Of a stretch of 64,000 nt of DNA, positions 11,101 through 19,663 are shown piece by piece. Each line of letters opens with the position of its first letter. The stretch's first letter is position 1. The DNA lies in assembly GCA_010015675.1 (NCBI GenBank), contig ML977030.1, positions 172,724-236,723 of the forward strand, in the 5' to 3' direction. Below the pieces are notes generated by a model. The model was not told the origin of the DNA. It worked only from the letters and a program-made list of their open reading frames with translations, and did no database searches. Origin of the DNA: Byssothecium circinans. Lineage: Eukaryota; Ascomycota; Dothideomycetes; Pleosporales; Massarinaceae. A program made the position numbers and the translations under genes.

Positions 11101-11495
11101 CCCAGAGCTCAAAGTCCTTAGAGCAGAAGAAAAAGGACAAGAACACGAAGAGGAAGTTCTTGTCCGAGGCTATCGTTGATGATTCTTCTGAAGAGTCCGA
11201 GGCCGACGACAAGGCCATGAAGGTGCAAGACAAGAAGAAGAAGACTGCACCTGGCCCTGAAGCCGAGAGATCAAAAACTTTAGAGCATAATAAGAAAGGA
11301 ATGACCAAGACCACGAATGCCAAGTCCGCACCCAAGGCTGCCGACAGCGAGAAGAAGAAGGAGTCGAGCGCTCCTCGCCCAGTCTCCACCTCCAAGTCCG
11401 ACACCCCACCCATCGAGAAGTGGCCACTGAAGCGCCGTCGCGACGACGAGGACAACGGCGACAGCCTCCGCGCACGGAAAGTCCGTAAGGACTAA
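8184..11495 (+). CDS. Large Lys/Ser-rich, mostly disordered protein (1,066 aa), probably nuclear
   Basis: Unrecognised. Three exons: 8184-8273, 8331-9623, 9678-11495; the 57- and 54-bp introns are multiples of three and have GTATGT/GTAAGC donors with TTACAG/CCACAG acceptors, so they could be missed as coding. The N-terminus (WMPPEIRNGNPKVAAAYKAA) and residues about 90-250 look ordered and helical; the rest is low complexity. Visible blocks are Glu/Pro-rich EKPTEPE-type repeats (about 9400-9590), an Arg/Ser segment (GNARDRSRSRSPRPERP), bipartite KKRRHDE/KRPRKRLK nuclear signals, a coiled-coil-like stretch (KKKMREAKEKLEQAEKDRKE), and three imperfect repeats of 50-60 residues, each with an REKKK or [RQ]DKKKK core followed by a KxKS-type stretch, between about 10890 and 11340. 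RS and charged segments suggest RNA or chromatin contact; that is inference from composition. The ATG was chosen because it precedes the first intron in phase and stands in good context (GCCATGACT). Confidence 0.8.
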   Translation: MTGSRGPWMPPEIRNGNPKVAAAYKAAAARVCNIINRFSQLRNANFVLQARVPSWGNPTWGSAATQARIAARPPVPLPAPLPAQPQVPRPVASRSTPVPMAPLDNMDWNDLRKSCEFRLDIATVQQRKLEDFDDTYSAVKSYAKSLDEPFFDEHGRPSKLFNEFGQVVDLPGMSSRILSALAGMSEPFAQMQKSSNEEVEVLKKMLHITELGMEGKVREEGNRLAADELRKARLMMRFMAAADEAMPVWTLMRGIDKLPRQNLSTPCPTQAPQPPVDMQQSIKPPRHDSPSASAPVSPRKEVPNSPVSGLNAVTIQSKEVGNPSEVVKPREDIFIRQVPAAEEVARKVKVKVNKADEKRATAENKVAEQINKVATAATQALDMDVDTTRPQDVIVPVADAVMAEAPAEGQKLENQKKPVEPEQLATQEKPTEPEMPVAQEKTAQEAKSTQEEKPTEPEKPSEAERQTESEPKDSVDDGKKVSRKFVDNFIWTLTNKPQATVPEADKSTPPSPIAVTGPEPVYPAVSNEKLAEKLKKFQKSGFKIRGIAKKGAEKKDGEVATTETASEGGKAAEPQESAPAVSNKPVGKIEPVVQAPVIKKELANPPRQGSAASQVPSYSQTPNASRGRSLRTDNGKGNARDRSRSRSPRPERPQNERRRDRDAPRRENGDRLSRRPTTAATEQEVRSAAKAREDSKNTQDTSSSHSSRAQPLQNRYQLSKPGPPAAPNKKRESSEPSRASAPQKKVPPKKRRHDETDSESSRESEAEKRPRKRLKSRAAAKAQATAKAKANADSDSAADQSPSTRAPNEDPEDNWLEKALLEKKKMREAKEKLEQAEKDRKEAESTKIASLAEIRRRRADPNARGVARVIKRGLNWESVKEEMQGFLVPDGNSSAESEDEDEAVKAREKKKPSPANTPAESSQSAKKDKKSKSTKAKSVPKATDEATAGESDHEGDAAKVRDKKKKMASSAQAQSSKSLEQKKKDKNTKRKFLSEAIVDDSSEESEADDKAMKVQDKKKKTAPGPEAERSKTLEHNKKGMTKTTNAKSAPKAADSEKKKESSAPRPVSTSKSDTPPIEKWPLKRRRDDEDNGDSLRARKVRKD

Positions 11496-12993
11496 GTGCG
11501 CGACAAAAAGTCTTAAACAAAGAACGAAATGCCCGTCTATAATACGGCAAGAGAACACAACATTGACATTAACGGAAATAAGACGCAGTGTCCAATTGCG
11601 CAGCAAATACGGCGAGAGACGATTGCCCCGTCTATAAATAGGCACGAGAACATGCAACGAGAGCGCGAAGACGAAAAGACCAGGTCACTATGAAAGAAGC
11701 GACGAAGACCTTATCGGACCTTTTAGTGATGAGGCACAGCTGGGGAGCAAGATAGCATCAGCTGCAGCATTATCACGTCCCGTCAATGATGGCGATTCAA
11801 CGGCTAGAAAACACGACGCAACGAAACCAGAAAATACGATTTCAGTCTCGAAATTTAGTGAGAGAAGTGAGGGAATGAGAGAGATAGATGAGGAGGATAG
11901 GGAGAGAGGGTGGAAGCTTCGTAGGGCGTCTGAAGTACGCTTTATGGAGATAGTGAGAGAGAAGGGGCGGGAGTTATGTAGGGCAGTCTGAAGTACGCTT
12001 TACAGAGCTTTTCGTAAGGATGGGTTAGATAGGCTGGAATTGCCGGAGGTATAGAGTTGGGTCACTGGGTAATTGAGTGGTTAGATTAAGTGCATTGGGT
12101 TTGTGGGTGGGGCTCTTCGTGTATTTAGACATGTACAGTTAAGGACATGCAATCTAGAAGCGTTTCCGCGAAAGTGGATGTTTTCCTGCTTGATGTGTGA
12201 TTCGTGATGCTAATGGTTGCGATTGTAGTGGAGATTGCGCCGACTCTGTTCAGCATGGTAATACTCTGTGGTGCTGATGCTTCACTAGCCTTGATGGATT
12301 GCTTCAGTGCTTCTCGAAGTATCATACCACGTCTGTCGAAGCTATCAGTGTCTACATCGAGCTGAGAGAAAGGGACTATCATTTTCCTAGAAGGAATACC
12401 TTCACTCCTTGCGCAGCCGCACATCGGCCTTCTTGATTGCGAGACTGTCTGTTGAAATAAGTCATACCCATCATGGCTGGGGCCAGTCAACCTAAGCTCA
12501 GTTTTACGCAAAGCTCATGTCTCGGAATATACAGTCATATTTTCCCACAGTCCCACCATCCCTCCTCCCCCTGTCTATCAACCCAGAAAAACCCGCCGCA
12601 CAAGTCGCCAACCTATCTACCTCGCCCATCAAAAATTTAAATCCCCCACCAAATCTAAAAATTCAGTTCTTTGACATTATCTTGACTACAGCAGCAATAG
12701 TCTCTCATCGTCTCTATCCCAAGTCTTCCGAAACTCGTGTTCGGCGCCTGGGCGTCGGTCAGGATGGCACGTGACTAAGCAGTTTGGGCTTGGCAAAAGG
12801 GTGACGCCGACGCTAGTGACTGCAGCCAGCTTTCAAAGCAGACAGTCAGCCAAACAGACAAAAGGACTGCCAATAACAGCGAACTCTCCTACAAGCCCGT
12901 GCAGAAATCTCTCGCATCCAGAGCGATTGGAAAAATACAGCCAGCTTCCAATCATCTCCTCTAGCACCAAGTGGGGAAAGATATTGCGAAAAC
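11496..12993. other. Intergenic, purine-rich, with short dispersed repeats
   Basis: No supported gene. Two imperfect copies of a CCCGTCTATAA block followed by GAGAAC lie near 11531 and 11627. Two copies of the block GTCTGAAGTACGCTTTA lie near 11928 and 11984 within a GA-rich stretch (11850-12000). A 128-codon minus frame (12125-12511) has no family signature. A bipartite motif at 12766 is listed separately. Confidence 0.5.
12766..12799 (+). promoter_or_regulatory. Bipartite E-box-containing motif, copy 1
   Basis: GGCACGTGACTAA, then 8 unrelated bases, then GGCTTGGCAAAAG. The same two 13-mers with the same 8-base spacing recur at 14404. The first half contains CACGTGAC, an E-box/CACGTG core of the kind bound by fungal bHLH factors. 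The copy lies about 195 bp before the proposed ATG of the decayed gene at 12994. It may be a shared promoter element or a remnant of a duplicated segment. Confidence 0.5.
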
Positions 12994-14330
12994 ATGAATC
13001 CAATTGAACAGTCTGTAGCTACCCTCCCTCCCCGCTCGAGCAGTCTACCCAACGTGGATGACATCGCTGCTTTCGAAGCGCACCGCCCATGTCTTCGCGG
13101 AGTTTGCGGTACCTGACCGATAGTAACGCGTCTTCTCCCCCTCCTCCTCTTATAAAAACTTCCTTCCCAAGCACCAACGACTATTTCGACGAAATCATAC
13201 CGCGGGCTGCTGAGCGATGGACACAGAACGTATGCTCCACAAGCTACTACCCCATAGCAGGGCGAGAAAAAGAGTTGGAGGTGAAGCAAGAGCCCCAGGG
13301 ATCATCATTGCGCACTAGGAAGAAGCTGCGAAGCATGGGAGGTGTTGCTACGGAGCAGGACGCTCAGGACGCTTTAGATGCGGTGCTCGTGAAGGAGTCT
13401 GTTGATTACATCGACGTCGGCGCCGCCCCTTCCACTGCCCACCATTCGGCCTCTGAATGGGAACAGTGGTGCCTTAACTGCCTTCTAGGAGATGAATCTA
13501 GTTTAGAACATGCCTAGTAAGTATTCTATTCTATGAATTCATTATACAACAACAGCAGACTATATACTGACTTATTGTAGGGCCTGGCTAAGAGTCCTCT
13601 GCTAATAACTAGATGATACTTCCGCGTGTCGCCGTCGCATTCTTTAGAGATATCAACGTTGGACAGCAACGAGACAACTCTAGAGATCAAGGTGGAATCT
13701 CCTGATTGGGATAAGCTGTTCTCGAAGTTCCAGAAGTAGGCACATATTAGGAGGGAGCCTTCCTTGTTACCAGAACTCCCATCATTGCCGCCTGAACTGC
13801 TATTATATGCGTACACATCCGCAAATCTGAATCCCGGTTCCTTGCCGCTCTCCAGCGAAAGACTGTAGAACAGTCAGATACAAGCTTCCCCCCGCCTATA
13901 TATGCAGCAGAATCAGAATCAGACTCTGGGCCCGAGCCGGAGCACATAGGATTCCGGAATTATTCTGTCCGTGGCCGCTTCTTCTATTAGTACCGTACTA
14001 CGCCTGTCAGCGGACGAACATGCACGCCAACTCGCGATGAGCGGAAGCGCAGATTACCGCAGCTGGCGAGCAGCGGTCCTTGAAGCGGATTCAGCTGGAG
14101 AACTGCGAGCCAGTTGCTGCCTAGGAGAATAAGCGGAGCTATGTAGGAGTTATGGTTGAGAGGATTGACTTACTTCACCTACTGAAGACTGGGACTGGGG
14201 AGCACCATGGGATGTTACTACCGAAGTGCAAAAGCTTGAGTGGATCAATGTGTTGATACTAGAACAATGGGCTGCCCCAAACATTACTCGAATTGTTATT
14301 CATATATACAGGCAGTTGAACGTTTATATT
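12994..14330 (+). pseudogene. Decayed gene of unknown family
   Basis: A frame from ATG 12994 can be joined by a 152-bp GT-AG intron (13109-13260, ends ATAGCAG) to a frame running to 13517 with natural-looking composition (QDALDAVLVKESVDYIDVG, SASEWEQWCLNCLLGDESS). Beyond a possible further intron (13518-13580) coding-like sequence continues but is cut by repeated TAG and TAA codons: SNETTLEIKVESPDWDKLF, PELPSLPPELLLYAYTSANL and ADEHARQLAMSGSADYRSW all lie in runs ended by stops (for example TAG 13738 and near 13868). No family could be recognised. The stops are mostly TAG/TAA, as expected if CAG, CAA or TGG codons mutated at CpA. It lies between the two copies of the bipartite motif and next to a Tc1 element. 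Exact limits are uncertain. Confidence 0.4.
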
Positions 14331-14403
14331 TAGCGTTGGGGTGTATATACCTAGGTATGTAGTGAAATAAATTCAGCACATGCAGTCCCGAGGTCACTGA
14401 GGA

Positions 14404-14437
14404 GGCACGTGACTAATCGTGTTCGGCTTGGCAAAAG
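14404..14437 (+). promoter_or_regulatory. Bipartite E-box-containing motif, copy 2
   Basis: Same layout as at 12766: GGCACGTGACTAA, 8 bases, GGCTTGGCAAAAG. The Tc1/mariner element inserted only 29 bp downstream (at TA 14465), so the motif is now separated by about 1.4 kb from the gene starting at 16078, whose promoter it may have belonged to. Confidence 0.5.
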
Positions 14438-14466
14438 TGCCCGCGTCGGTTCGCCGCTGGCACGTA

Positions 14467-14500
14467 CAGTGCCAAGACAAAAGTATCCGGACCATCCAAA
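14467..14500 (+). repeat. Left terminal inverted repeat of the Tc1 element
   Basis: Starts CAGTGCCAAGACAAAAG and continues through TATCCGGACCATCCAAA. It differs from the right repeat at positions 5, 7, 9, 14 and 32. Confidence 0.93.
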
Positions 14501-14581
14501 TCGAGCAAATTGTACCCAAACTTCAACACCACCTACCACCACCAATCCTTACTCAGTTTACGCGTTTTTTACGTCAAATTA

Positions 14582-15718
14582 ATGGCGCCGCCTCATACTA
14601 CCCTCCGCCGGTCCTTTTCAGGCGATATATCGCGTGCGCGCCCACCTAAGAAAGAGCTAAGCCCACACCTACGCGCGGCTATACTCAGCGCGGTCGAGAA
14701 TCGCGTCAAACCTAAGGTAATCCAGGATACGTTTCGCGTCAGCAAATCAACCTACTACGACACTATAAAGAGATGGAATGAGCACGGGAAAATTACCTCA
14801 TTACCGCGTAAAGGAGCTCCAAAGAAAATGGATGCTCGAGATGAGCGTCGACTACTGCGGATTGTTCGCCAATACCCGCGTATAGAGTACGCAAAGCTGA
14901 AAGCAGAGGCTATTGGCATGCCTAACGTTTCCTCAAGAACGCTCTCTCGCCTACTAAACAAGTACGGTATAAAGAAGTGGGCCGCGAAACTACGGCCAGC
15001 GCTTTCTCCATTAGACGCCCGCAACCGCCTTAGGTGGGCGCGTCTCAACCGCTACAAAAGCTGGGTACGCGTCAAGTTCTCTAACGAGTGCTCAGTAGAG
15101 AGAGGACGCGGTAAGAAACGCGTATGGGTATTTCGTACACCACAGCAGAAGTGGTATAAGGAGATGGTTGAAGGTAGGGCTAGGCAATCAGTACTACGCC
15201 AGATGTTTTGGGCAGCTATTTGGCTAGGTGGAAGGAGTGAATTGATTGCTATGGAACGCGTCAGAGGCTCGCGTGGGTACACCTCTACCTTATACACCAA
15301 TACACTAGAGGATGGCCTACTACCCTGGAATGAGCCGGAGGAGGAGGACTTCTTTGATCAAGAGGAGGAGGAGTATGAGCCCTACCAATTCATGCAGGAT
15401 AACGCTCCTATCCATAAGTCGCGAGAAACCACCGATTGGCTTAACGCGCATGAAATTGAGGTCATCGATTGGCCGCCGTACTCACTAGATATCAACCCTA
15501 TCGAGCATCTCTGGTGGCTGCTAAAGCAGAAGCTAGTCGAATTGTATCCTAACCTTGAAGGCCAGGGCTTTAGAGGAGTCGATAGAGATCACTTTACTCA
15601 ATGCGCTCAAGAAGCGTGGAGAGCAATACCACAGGCTAGTATTGACAAGCTTATTGAGAGCGTACCGCGGAGGATTCGGGCAGTTATCCAAGCTAGAGGC
15701 TGGCAAACAAAGTACTGA
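14582..15718 (+). CDS. Tc1/mariner DDE transposase, first catalytic Asp replaced by Asn
   Basis: Cut-and-paste transposase of 378 residues. An N-terminal helix-turn-helix pair is visible (LRAAILSAVENRVKPKVIQ, VSKSTYYDTIKRWNEHGKI; then RTLSRLLNKYGIKKW). In the DDE_3 catalytic domain the second aspartate (FMQDNAPIHKS) and the glutamate (LDINPIEHLWWLLK) are present with exactly 34 residues between them, the DD34E spacing of Tc1. The first position, normally FSDEC in fungal relatives, reads FSNEC: codon 168 (15083-15085) is AAC instead of GAC. That one G-to-A change is a C-to-T at CpA on the other strand and should abolish catalysis. The frame is otherwise open. An Asp/Glu-rich insert (EEEDFFDQEEEEYEPYQ) precedes the second aspartate. 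Start chosen at ATG 14582; the frame is open upstream to 14510 without a better ATG inside the element. Confidence 0.93.
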   Translation: MAPPHTTLRRSFSGDISRARPPKKELSPHLRAAILSAVENRVKPKVIQDTFRVSKSTYYDTIKRWNEHGKITSLPRKGAPKKMDARDERRLLRIVRQYPRIEYAKLKAEAIGMPNVSSRTLSRLLNKYGIKKWAAKLRPALSPLDARNRLRWARLNRYKSWVRVKFSNECSVERGRGKKRVWVFRTPQQKWYKEMVEGRARQSVLRQMFWAAIWLGGRSELIAMERVRGSRGYTSTLYTNTLEDGLLPWNEPEEEDFFDQEEEEYEPYQFMQDNAPIHKSRETTDWLNAHEIEVIDWPPYSLDINPIEHLWWLLKQKLVELYPNLEGQGFRGVDRDHFTQCAQEAWRAIPQASIDKLIESVPRRIRAVIQARGWQTKY

Positions 15719-15822
15719 ATTAATAGACTACTATTTACACCCTCCCTGATCACTATTGTAAGCGATTACCTATACAAAACTGATCGTGGTGGATATTTTC
15801 TGTGGTTGGTGGTTTCCACTTT

Positions 15823-15856
15823 TTCGGATGGTCCGGATACTTATGTCCTAGTACTG
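15823..15856 (-). repeat. Right terminal inverted repeat of the Tc1 element
   Basis: Read on the minus strand it begins CAGTACTAGGACATAAG and continues through TATCCGGACCATCCGAA, matching the left repeat at 29 of 34 positions. TA follows at 15857. Confidence 0.93.
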
Positions 15857-16077
15857 TACTTAAGTAGTGGGGCACTTCACGCTTTTACTTCTTCCATCTT
15901 TCGACACACAGAAACACAACACGGTGAACTCCCACGCAGGACTTAAGGTTGTGATAAAGACAACGCCCAACCTTGTGTATCAACGAGCTTAAATTCCCAC
16001 AGCGAAATCGAAACTGCTTCCACCCCCAACTATTCCTTCCCATCATATCGAAATTCATCGGGCTTCAGGATCACGCC

Positions 16078-17214
16078 ATGAGTCCCCCGGCCGTGACGAG
16101 GCCCGATGTTTCACCTCCGAAGCCTCCTAGAACAGAGCGCTCAGGCGACTCCGCTAGATTACTGTCGCCGGAAACTGACCAGAAATTCCGGCAGAAGCAA
16201 TTCCGGCAGAAGCTATCCCGGCAGGCGACTCCAGACGTTGATTCCGACTCGGATGATTCCAACTCGGAGTTTGGGCTGGAGTCTCAATATAAATACCATG
16301 CCGGTGAGAGATTCTCTGGTATAAGGATCAGACATCGCCATTGCAGGGTAGGAAGTGCAAGACCACTTTTCCCGCTAAGGATCCGCCTGCAAAGCGAGTG
16401 AGAGAGGGCCAAGAACCAATCGCTCCGTGGGAGAAGAGGAAGCGAAAAGCTTCTCCGACGGATGAGGAGTTTTCCGCAAAACGTGCGAGGATGGAGGACC
16501 ACGAATGCATCACTGCCGGCGAAAATAGAACCCAAAAGACTTCTACGATAAATGAGCAGAGGCACCACAAGCGTGAGGCGATGGAGAATCACGCACCCAT
16601 TGCTGCCCAGAAGAACAGGAAACGAAAGGCTTTCCCGACCGATGAGCAGAACCCCGCAAAACGCGTGCAATTGGCGGGCCACGCACTCATCCCTGTTGAA
16701 GAACACGGAAAACGAGAGACCTCGCCCAGTAAGCAGAGGCACAACAAGCAGGGGCACAACAAGCAGGGGCACAACAAGCAGGGGCACAACAAGCAGGGGC
16801 ACAACAAGCAGGGGGCACAACAAGCAGGGGCACAACAAGCAGGGAGACATGAAGATAAAGACCTCTACGAAAAATAAAGAGAGGCCCAACAAGCGTGTGA
16901 TGAGGGAGAAGCATACACTTACTGCTGTCGAGGAAGACAGCAACCTGAAGACATCTGAGACCAACGAGCAGAGGCATACCAGGCGCGCGATGATCGAGAA
17001 TCATGCGCCTGTTGCTGTCCTGGGGGATACAGATGGCGATGAAATTGAGCAGACAGCGACTGCTCTGCCGAAGCTCTCGAGAAACGGTACTGGAGAGAGC
17101 CATGAAAGACTGGTAAAAGACCAAGAAGTGCACGTTGATATCTCCAACTCGCGCAACAGATATTGGTCAATACTACCAGCAGCAGTTAGAAATGAATGCC
17201 AGGGGATAAGTTGA
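16078..17214 (+). pseudogene. Lys/Arg-rich repeat protein with frameshifting minisatellite
   Basis: Unrecognised family. From ATG 16078 an 80-residue Ser/Asp/Gln-rich segment is followed by a GT-AG candidate intron (16304-16346) and then by imperfect repeats of about 30 residues. The consensus runs [PS]AKR, a short acidic stretch, HAPIA, then NRKRKxSPTDEQ. Four repeats are read from 16347 to about 16730, then five HNKQG units from a 15-bp minisatellite. In the sixth minisatellite unit one extra G (16812-16816, five G instead of four) shifts the frame and ends the protein at 16877. In the shifted frame the 30-residue repeats resume (PNKRVMREKHTLTAVEE, TSETNEQRHTRRAMIENHAP) and run to TGA 17212. 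This shows that the ancestral gene crossed the minisatellite in frame. The 5' intron also leaves a one-base phase problem, so the first exon junction is uncertain. The Tc1 element sits in the upstream region. Confidence 0.55.
16731..16844 (+). repeat. 15-bp minisatellite with one 16-bp unit
   Basis: Seven tandem units of AAGCAGGGGCACAAC plus a partial eighth. Units 1-5 and 7 are 15 bp and keep frame (Lys-Gln-Gly-His-Asn); the first has A for G at one position. Unit 6 (16806-16821) has an extra G and is 16 bp, which causes the frame change in the host gene. Confidence 0.93.
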
Positions 17215-18346
17215 AAACACGTAGTTGCTTTCAGCAAAAAGGTCTGGTGCATCATGTACCCCTTGTGAGAAGAACGGGAATCTCAGGGTGGACTAGTGTA
17301 CAGAAGGAGCTGGGAGCGCGCAGCTGCTTTCAGCACGTTGTCCCTTTGGTATTTAGCATTTTCACTAACTTTTGGGCGTAATAGGATAATCCGTGGTTTT
17401 CCACGTATGCAAGGCGTTGTTGAATTAGTGCTGCGTTCGATATCTATCTGCTGTCGGAAAGAGACAGTCTCGAGCCTGCACCCCTGTTGTAGAAGCTTCT
17501 ATTCCTTTGAGCATTTTCTTTGATCTGGGTAGGACCATCGGAATAATACGTTGGTAAATAGAAAATCTACTTCCATGTTGATGCTACAATATTCGTGGAG
17601 ATTTAGAAACGTGATGTCCTATCGCAAGTCTCTAAGAACATAAACAAATTACAAAGATAGCGTCAATCCCGTGGTGCTAGTTAGATTGTACCTAGGTAGA
17701 AAAGATTATCAATTTCCAGATGTTTTACTTTGCAATGACCTTTTCCGCCGGTCTAGGAGTTACCCAAATCTTATGTTCATGTTCGGTCGGGAAGCTTGAG
17801 CAGCGCTCCGGCATACTTTACGTCACGACGGCTAGCTTATGTCACGCTAAGCGACCTCACCCGTAAAGCGTTGTGGAGCATCACCTTTTTCGCACGTTTC
17901 CTGTAAGGGGGTAGGAATTTAGTCAAGACGAAGAATACTATTTATCTATATATTCAAGCAAAAAACTGAAACGACGTTGCAAAGGCAAGATTTTGAACCT
18001 CTTAAGCCTAGAGACTATTTATGCATGACGCTCATTGTACAAATACTGACCTTTCTGCCCGGCTCCTCCAATAAATCGGTAGAGTGAGGTACGAGAAATA
18101 GAACCAAACAATCACGTGATCGCAGAGACGAAGGTCACCGCTTGCACTCTCACCGGGGAATTTTCGTTCCGCCTCGCGCTTTTAGTCCTTCACACCTCGC
18201 ACGCACGCTAGCACTTTTCCGCACCACACGACACTGAAAGTTCCCTACAACTTGCTCTCTTGTTTCAACAACTACACCATTTTGACCACCACAATCGCAA
18301 CAGAAGCAGTAGACCTTTCCATTCAACTCAATCCCTCCACTACGAT
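17215..18346. other. Intergenic
   Basis: No gene seen. A 16-bp block, GTAGTTGCTTTCAGCA, recurs as GCAGCTGCTTTCAGCA about 100 bp downstream (17220s and 17319 onward). The middle (17550-18060) is moderately AT-rich. CACGTGAT occurs near 18113, about 230 bp before the next start codon. Confidence 0.5.
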
Positions 18347-19663
18347 ATGTCTTCTTCATCGATCACACCGGCTGCATTGAGTGTACTTGCTCCGACTTCT
18401 CCGAGCGAGAGCACCGTCTTGGCACCTTCTACTACATCCCGTGACTCCGATGGCGACATGGCTGAGCGCGCCGACACTCCTACTACTAAGGATGATCGCA
18501 GCAATGCGAAGGTGAGCTGCTGCAATGCATTCTCTGTTGTACACAATGTTGATAGCAGCCAGATTTCCTCTTCGGCTGCCGGCCCAGCTATCATCGATGC
18601 GCCTTCCAACAACAAGCGCAAGCGCGACGATGCGAGGGAAGACCCTGTCTCCGACGACGACTTCCTAGACCCTGAAATCGAAGAGGAAATGGTAGAGCTG
18701 GACGGGAGCGACAGTGACGAGCCAGCCACAAAAGTCGCAAAGACATCCGCCAACAAAGACGGCAAGAAGCCCACAATCAAGAAGCAGACGCAGAAAGAGT
18801 CCGTTAATGATGTCTGGGGCGGTGAGGAACTCAACAAGCGCATCAATGCCGAAGAGCGCCGTCGTGCCAATACCTCCAGCGGGTCTTCCAAGCTTCTCAA
18901 GGCTCTGCGCAAAAGCAATACAATACCTCTTCCCAAGCACTCGTCTTCCAACATCATCGGCTCGCAGAAAGTCTCGCTCGGCGCCGAGATGCCAAAGATC
19001 TCCTACCCGTACAACAGGCGCCAGCTCCTCCAAGACGTCAAGCACGTGGATCAGTACCTCACGAACATCACCGAGATCGAGATCAAGGTGGAAGGGGACA
19101 ATGAGGAAGTAGAGGTCTTGGCGCTGCCGCGTAGCACTAAGGTCATCCGTGTTACGGAACTGCCTGCGGGTAAGGGCGGGGAGAAAGCGCACCTGGACGA
19201 CATCCGCAAGAAGCCGGATTGGTTCCCGCACATTACTATCAAGGAGGAGAAGGATGAGCAGGGTCGCACTATTGTTCTGCGCAAGAAGGTTGAACCCGAG
19301 AAGCTTGTTGAGCTCCGCACGGAGAAAATGGAGCGCAAGAGGAAGAACAAAGGTGGGAAGGGTCGGGGAAAGAAGCGACAGTCAGTGTTTGAGAAGGCGG
19401 AGGCTAGGAAAGATGCTAAGGGCGGCGCTACTGTTAAAGGTATGTGCGCACACAATCTCTAAGCCACTAGACTACAAGCTAATATGATGACAGATAAAGC
19501 ACGCCGTGACGCTGAAGCCGCCGAGACCGAGCGCAATCTTGTCGCCGTCCGCAAGGCTACCAACGCTGCTAAAGAAGCTCTATGGAACAAGAGGGTGAAC
19601 AAGGCCGCTCAGAAAGACGTTGATGACGATCCAGCCCACGTCGATGATAATCTGGGTCTTTGA
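18347..19663 (+). CDS. Hypothetical nuclear-type protein (about 420 aa)
   Basis: Unrecognised. Two exons, 18347-19439 and 19494-19663, joined by a 54-bp intron (GTATGT donor, GCTAAT branch-like site, ACAG acceptor) in phase 1. A further optional 51-bp intron (18512-18562, GTGAGC to CCAG) is in phase and would remove a Cys-containing stretch that looks less like protein, giving 403 residues. Visible parts: Ser/Thr-rich N-terminus; NNKRKRDD basic signal followed by an acidic block (DDDFLDPEIEEEMVELDGSDSDE); a more ordered middle (VWGGEELNKRINAEERRRA; YNRRQLLQDVKHVDQYLTN); a KKPDWFPHITIKEE segment; and a basic tail (MERKRKNKGGKGRGKKRQS) ending in a helical stretch (ARRDAEAAETERNLVAVRKA). Composition suggests a nucleolar or chromatin protein; that is inference. 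Confidence 0.75.

Larger units (their letters stand above)
14467..15856 (+). mobile_element. Complete Tc1/mariner transposon, 1,390 bp
   Basis: The element is bounded by terminal inverted repeats of 34 bp that begin CAGT and match at 29 of 34 positions (14467-14500 and 15823-15856; shared core AAGTATCCGGACCATCC). It is flanked on both sides by TA (14465-14466 and 15857-15858), the target duplication of this superfamily. It carries one intronless transposase gene. Its left end lies between copy 2 of the bipartite motif and the gene at 16078, so it inserted into that promoter region. Three of the five mismatches between the repeats are transitions, in keeping with some C-to-T decay. Confidence 0.95.

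Noticed and set aside
12125..12511. 128-codon minus-strand frame
   Set aside because: No family motif, no splice context and no neighbouring support; could not be separated from chance.
16731..16844. CRISPR-like array
   Set aside because: Units are directly adjacent without spacers and encode protein in a fungal gene.
17965..18015. tRNA-like segment (GATTTTGAACCTC)
   Set aside because: Stems do not pair into a cloverleaf on either strand.
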